From the NCBI GenBank assembly GCA_023430425.1, contig JAEZAR010000072.1, positions 1-6,160 on the forward strand: DNA of 6,160 nt, given 5' to 3'. Below the pieces are notes generated by a model. It saw only the letters and a list, made by a program, of their open reading frames with translations, ran no database searches and had not been told where the DNA came from. Position 1 is the first letter of the stretch; each line of letters opens with the position of its first letter. Made by a program: the position numbers and the translations under genes. This DNA is from Actinomycetes bacterium. GTDB taxonomy: Bacteria > Actinomycetota > Actinomycetes > Actinomycetales > Cellulomonadaceae. Positions 5,826 to 6,160 of this stretch are shown one piece after another.

Positions 5826-6160
5826 TCAGCCCGCCGCGCCGGTGGGACCGTCCGTGGCGACGATCTCGGTGATGCGGATGCCGTAGTCCTCGTCGACGAC
5901 GACGACCTCCCCCCGCGCGACGAGCCGTCCGTTGACCATGACGTCGGCCGGGGCGCCCGCCGCGCGGTCGAGCTCCAGCACGGTGCCCGGGACGAGCTCG
6001 AGGACCTGGCGGACCGGCAGCCGCGTCCGGCCGATCTCCGCGGTGAGCGTGAGCTCGACGTCGTGCAGCAGGCGCAGCGCCGAGCGGTCCCCCGCGAGGC
6101 CATCGCGGGGCTCGCGCTGCGCGGGCACCGCCGCGTGCGTGCGGGGGCGCAGGCCGAACC
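5826..6160 (-). CDS. fliN: Flagellar motor switch protein FliN, C-terminal part (cut by right edge)
   Basis: The frame is open from the right edge to a TGA at 5828-5826, with 110 whole codons visible. It holds one complete SpoA/FliMN C-terminal domain of about 70 residues: LLHDVELTLTAEIGRTRLPV, then VLELVPGTVLELDRAAG, then ADVMVNGRLVARGEVVVVDE, then DYGIRITEIV. The pattern V-x-L-x-x-E-I-G-x-x-x-L-x-V, G-x-V-x-L, V-N-G-x-x-x-A-x-G-E-V and (D/E)-x-x-G-I-R-I-T-x-I is diagnostic of FliN. FliN forms the lower C-ring of the flagellar motor, which switches rotation and binds export ATPase components. An internal GTG at 6128-6126 would give a 100-residue FliN. However, the frame runs on to the edge without a stop, and the segment before the domain is low-complexity, so a longer actinobacterial FliN with an N-terminal extension is also possible. 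The start therefore cannot be fixed here. fliO follows after 13 nt. Confidence 0.93.
   Translation of the reverse strand, partial: FGLRPRTHAAVPAQREPRDGLAGDRSALRLLHDVELTLTAEIGRTRLPVRQVLELVPGTVLELDRAAGAPADVMVNGRLVARGEVVVVDEDYGIRITEIVATDGPTGAAG

Noticed and set aside
5813..6103. N-terminal extension of fliO to a start at 6103
   Set aside because: The extra residues are a Ser/Arg/Ala-rich shadow of fliN. The ATG at 5812 places the membrane helix at residues 5-27 as expected for FliO.
1..6160. Non-flagellar type III secretion system, mobile element, CRISPR array or RNA gene
   Set aside because: FliN, FliO, FlhB and FlhF-like genes in this order point to a flagellar operon. Coding fills nearly the whole window at uniform composition, and no terminal inverted repeats, spacer arrays, tRNA or rRNA sequence were seen.

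Overview
The window is a stretch of a flagellar biosynthesis operon from a very GC-rich bacterium. All genes are on the minus strand. Base composition is visibly above 70% G+C with strongly G/C-biased third codon positions. With the gene order and the Gly/Pro/Ala-rich linkers, this suggests a motile actinobacterium, for example of the Cellulomonas/Micrococcales type. The taxon is an inference; no marker gene is present.

Layout in transcription order (right to left): fliN C-terminal part (runs off the right edge), fliO, fliP, fliQ, fliR, flhB, flhA, and the N-terminal part of an flhF-like gene (runs off the left edge). Junctions are extremely tight: fliN-fliO 13 nt gap; fliO-fliP 4-nt GTGA overlap; fliP-fliQ 1-nt TGATG overlap; fliQ-fliR 4-nt ATGA overlap; fliR-flhB 4-nt GTGA overlap; flhB-flhA 31 nt gap; flhA-flhF 29-nt overlap. 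There is no room for an internal promoter or terminator between genes, and none was seen. The transcript must start upstream of the right edge and end beyond the left edge.

Functionally, FliP, FliQ, FliR and FlhB form the membrane export gate of the flagellar type III secretion system. FlhA is the proton-driven export engine with a cytoplasmic docking platform, and FliO assists FliP assembly. FliN belongs to the switch/C-ring at the base of the motor. FlhF is an SRP-type GTPase linked to flagellar placement and number. All visible signature motifs are intact, so the genes look functional.

This is a conserved, well-known system and I found no undescribed system in it. The points worth a second look are modest: a 12-codon mini-ORF that exactly bridges flhB and flhA with ATGA at both ends, a FliP with a signal peptide and a duplicated proline-rich linker, a long FliO tail, a Gly/Thr repeat linker in FlhF, and the unresolved FliN start.
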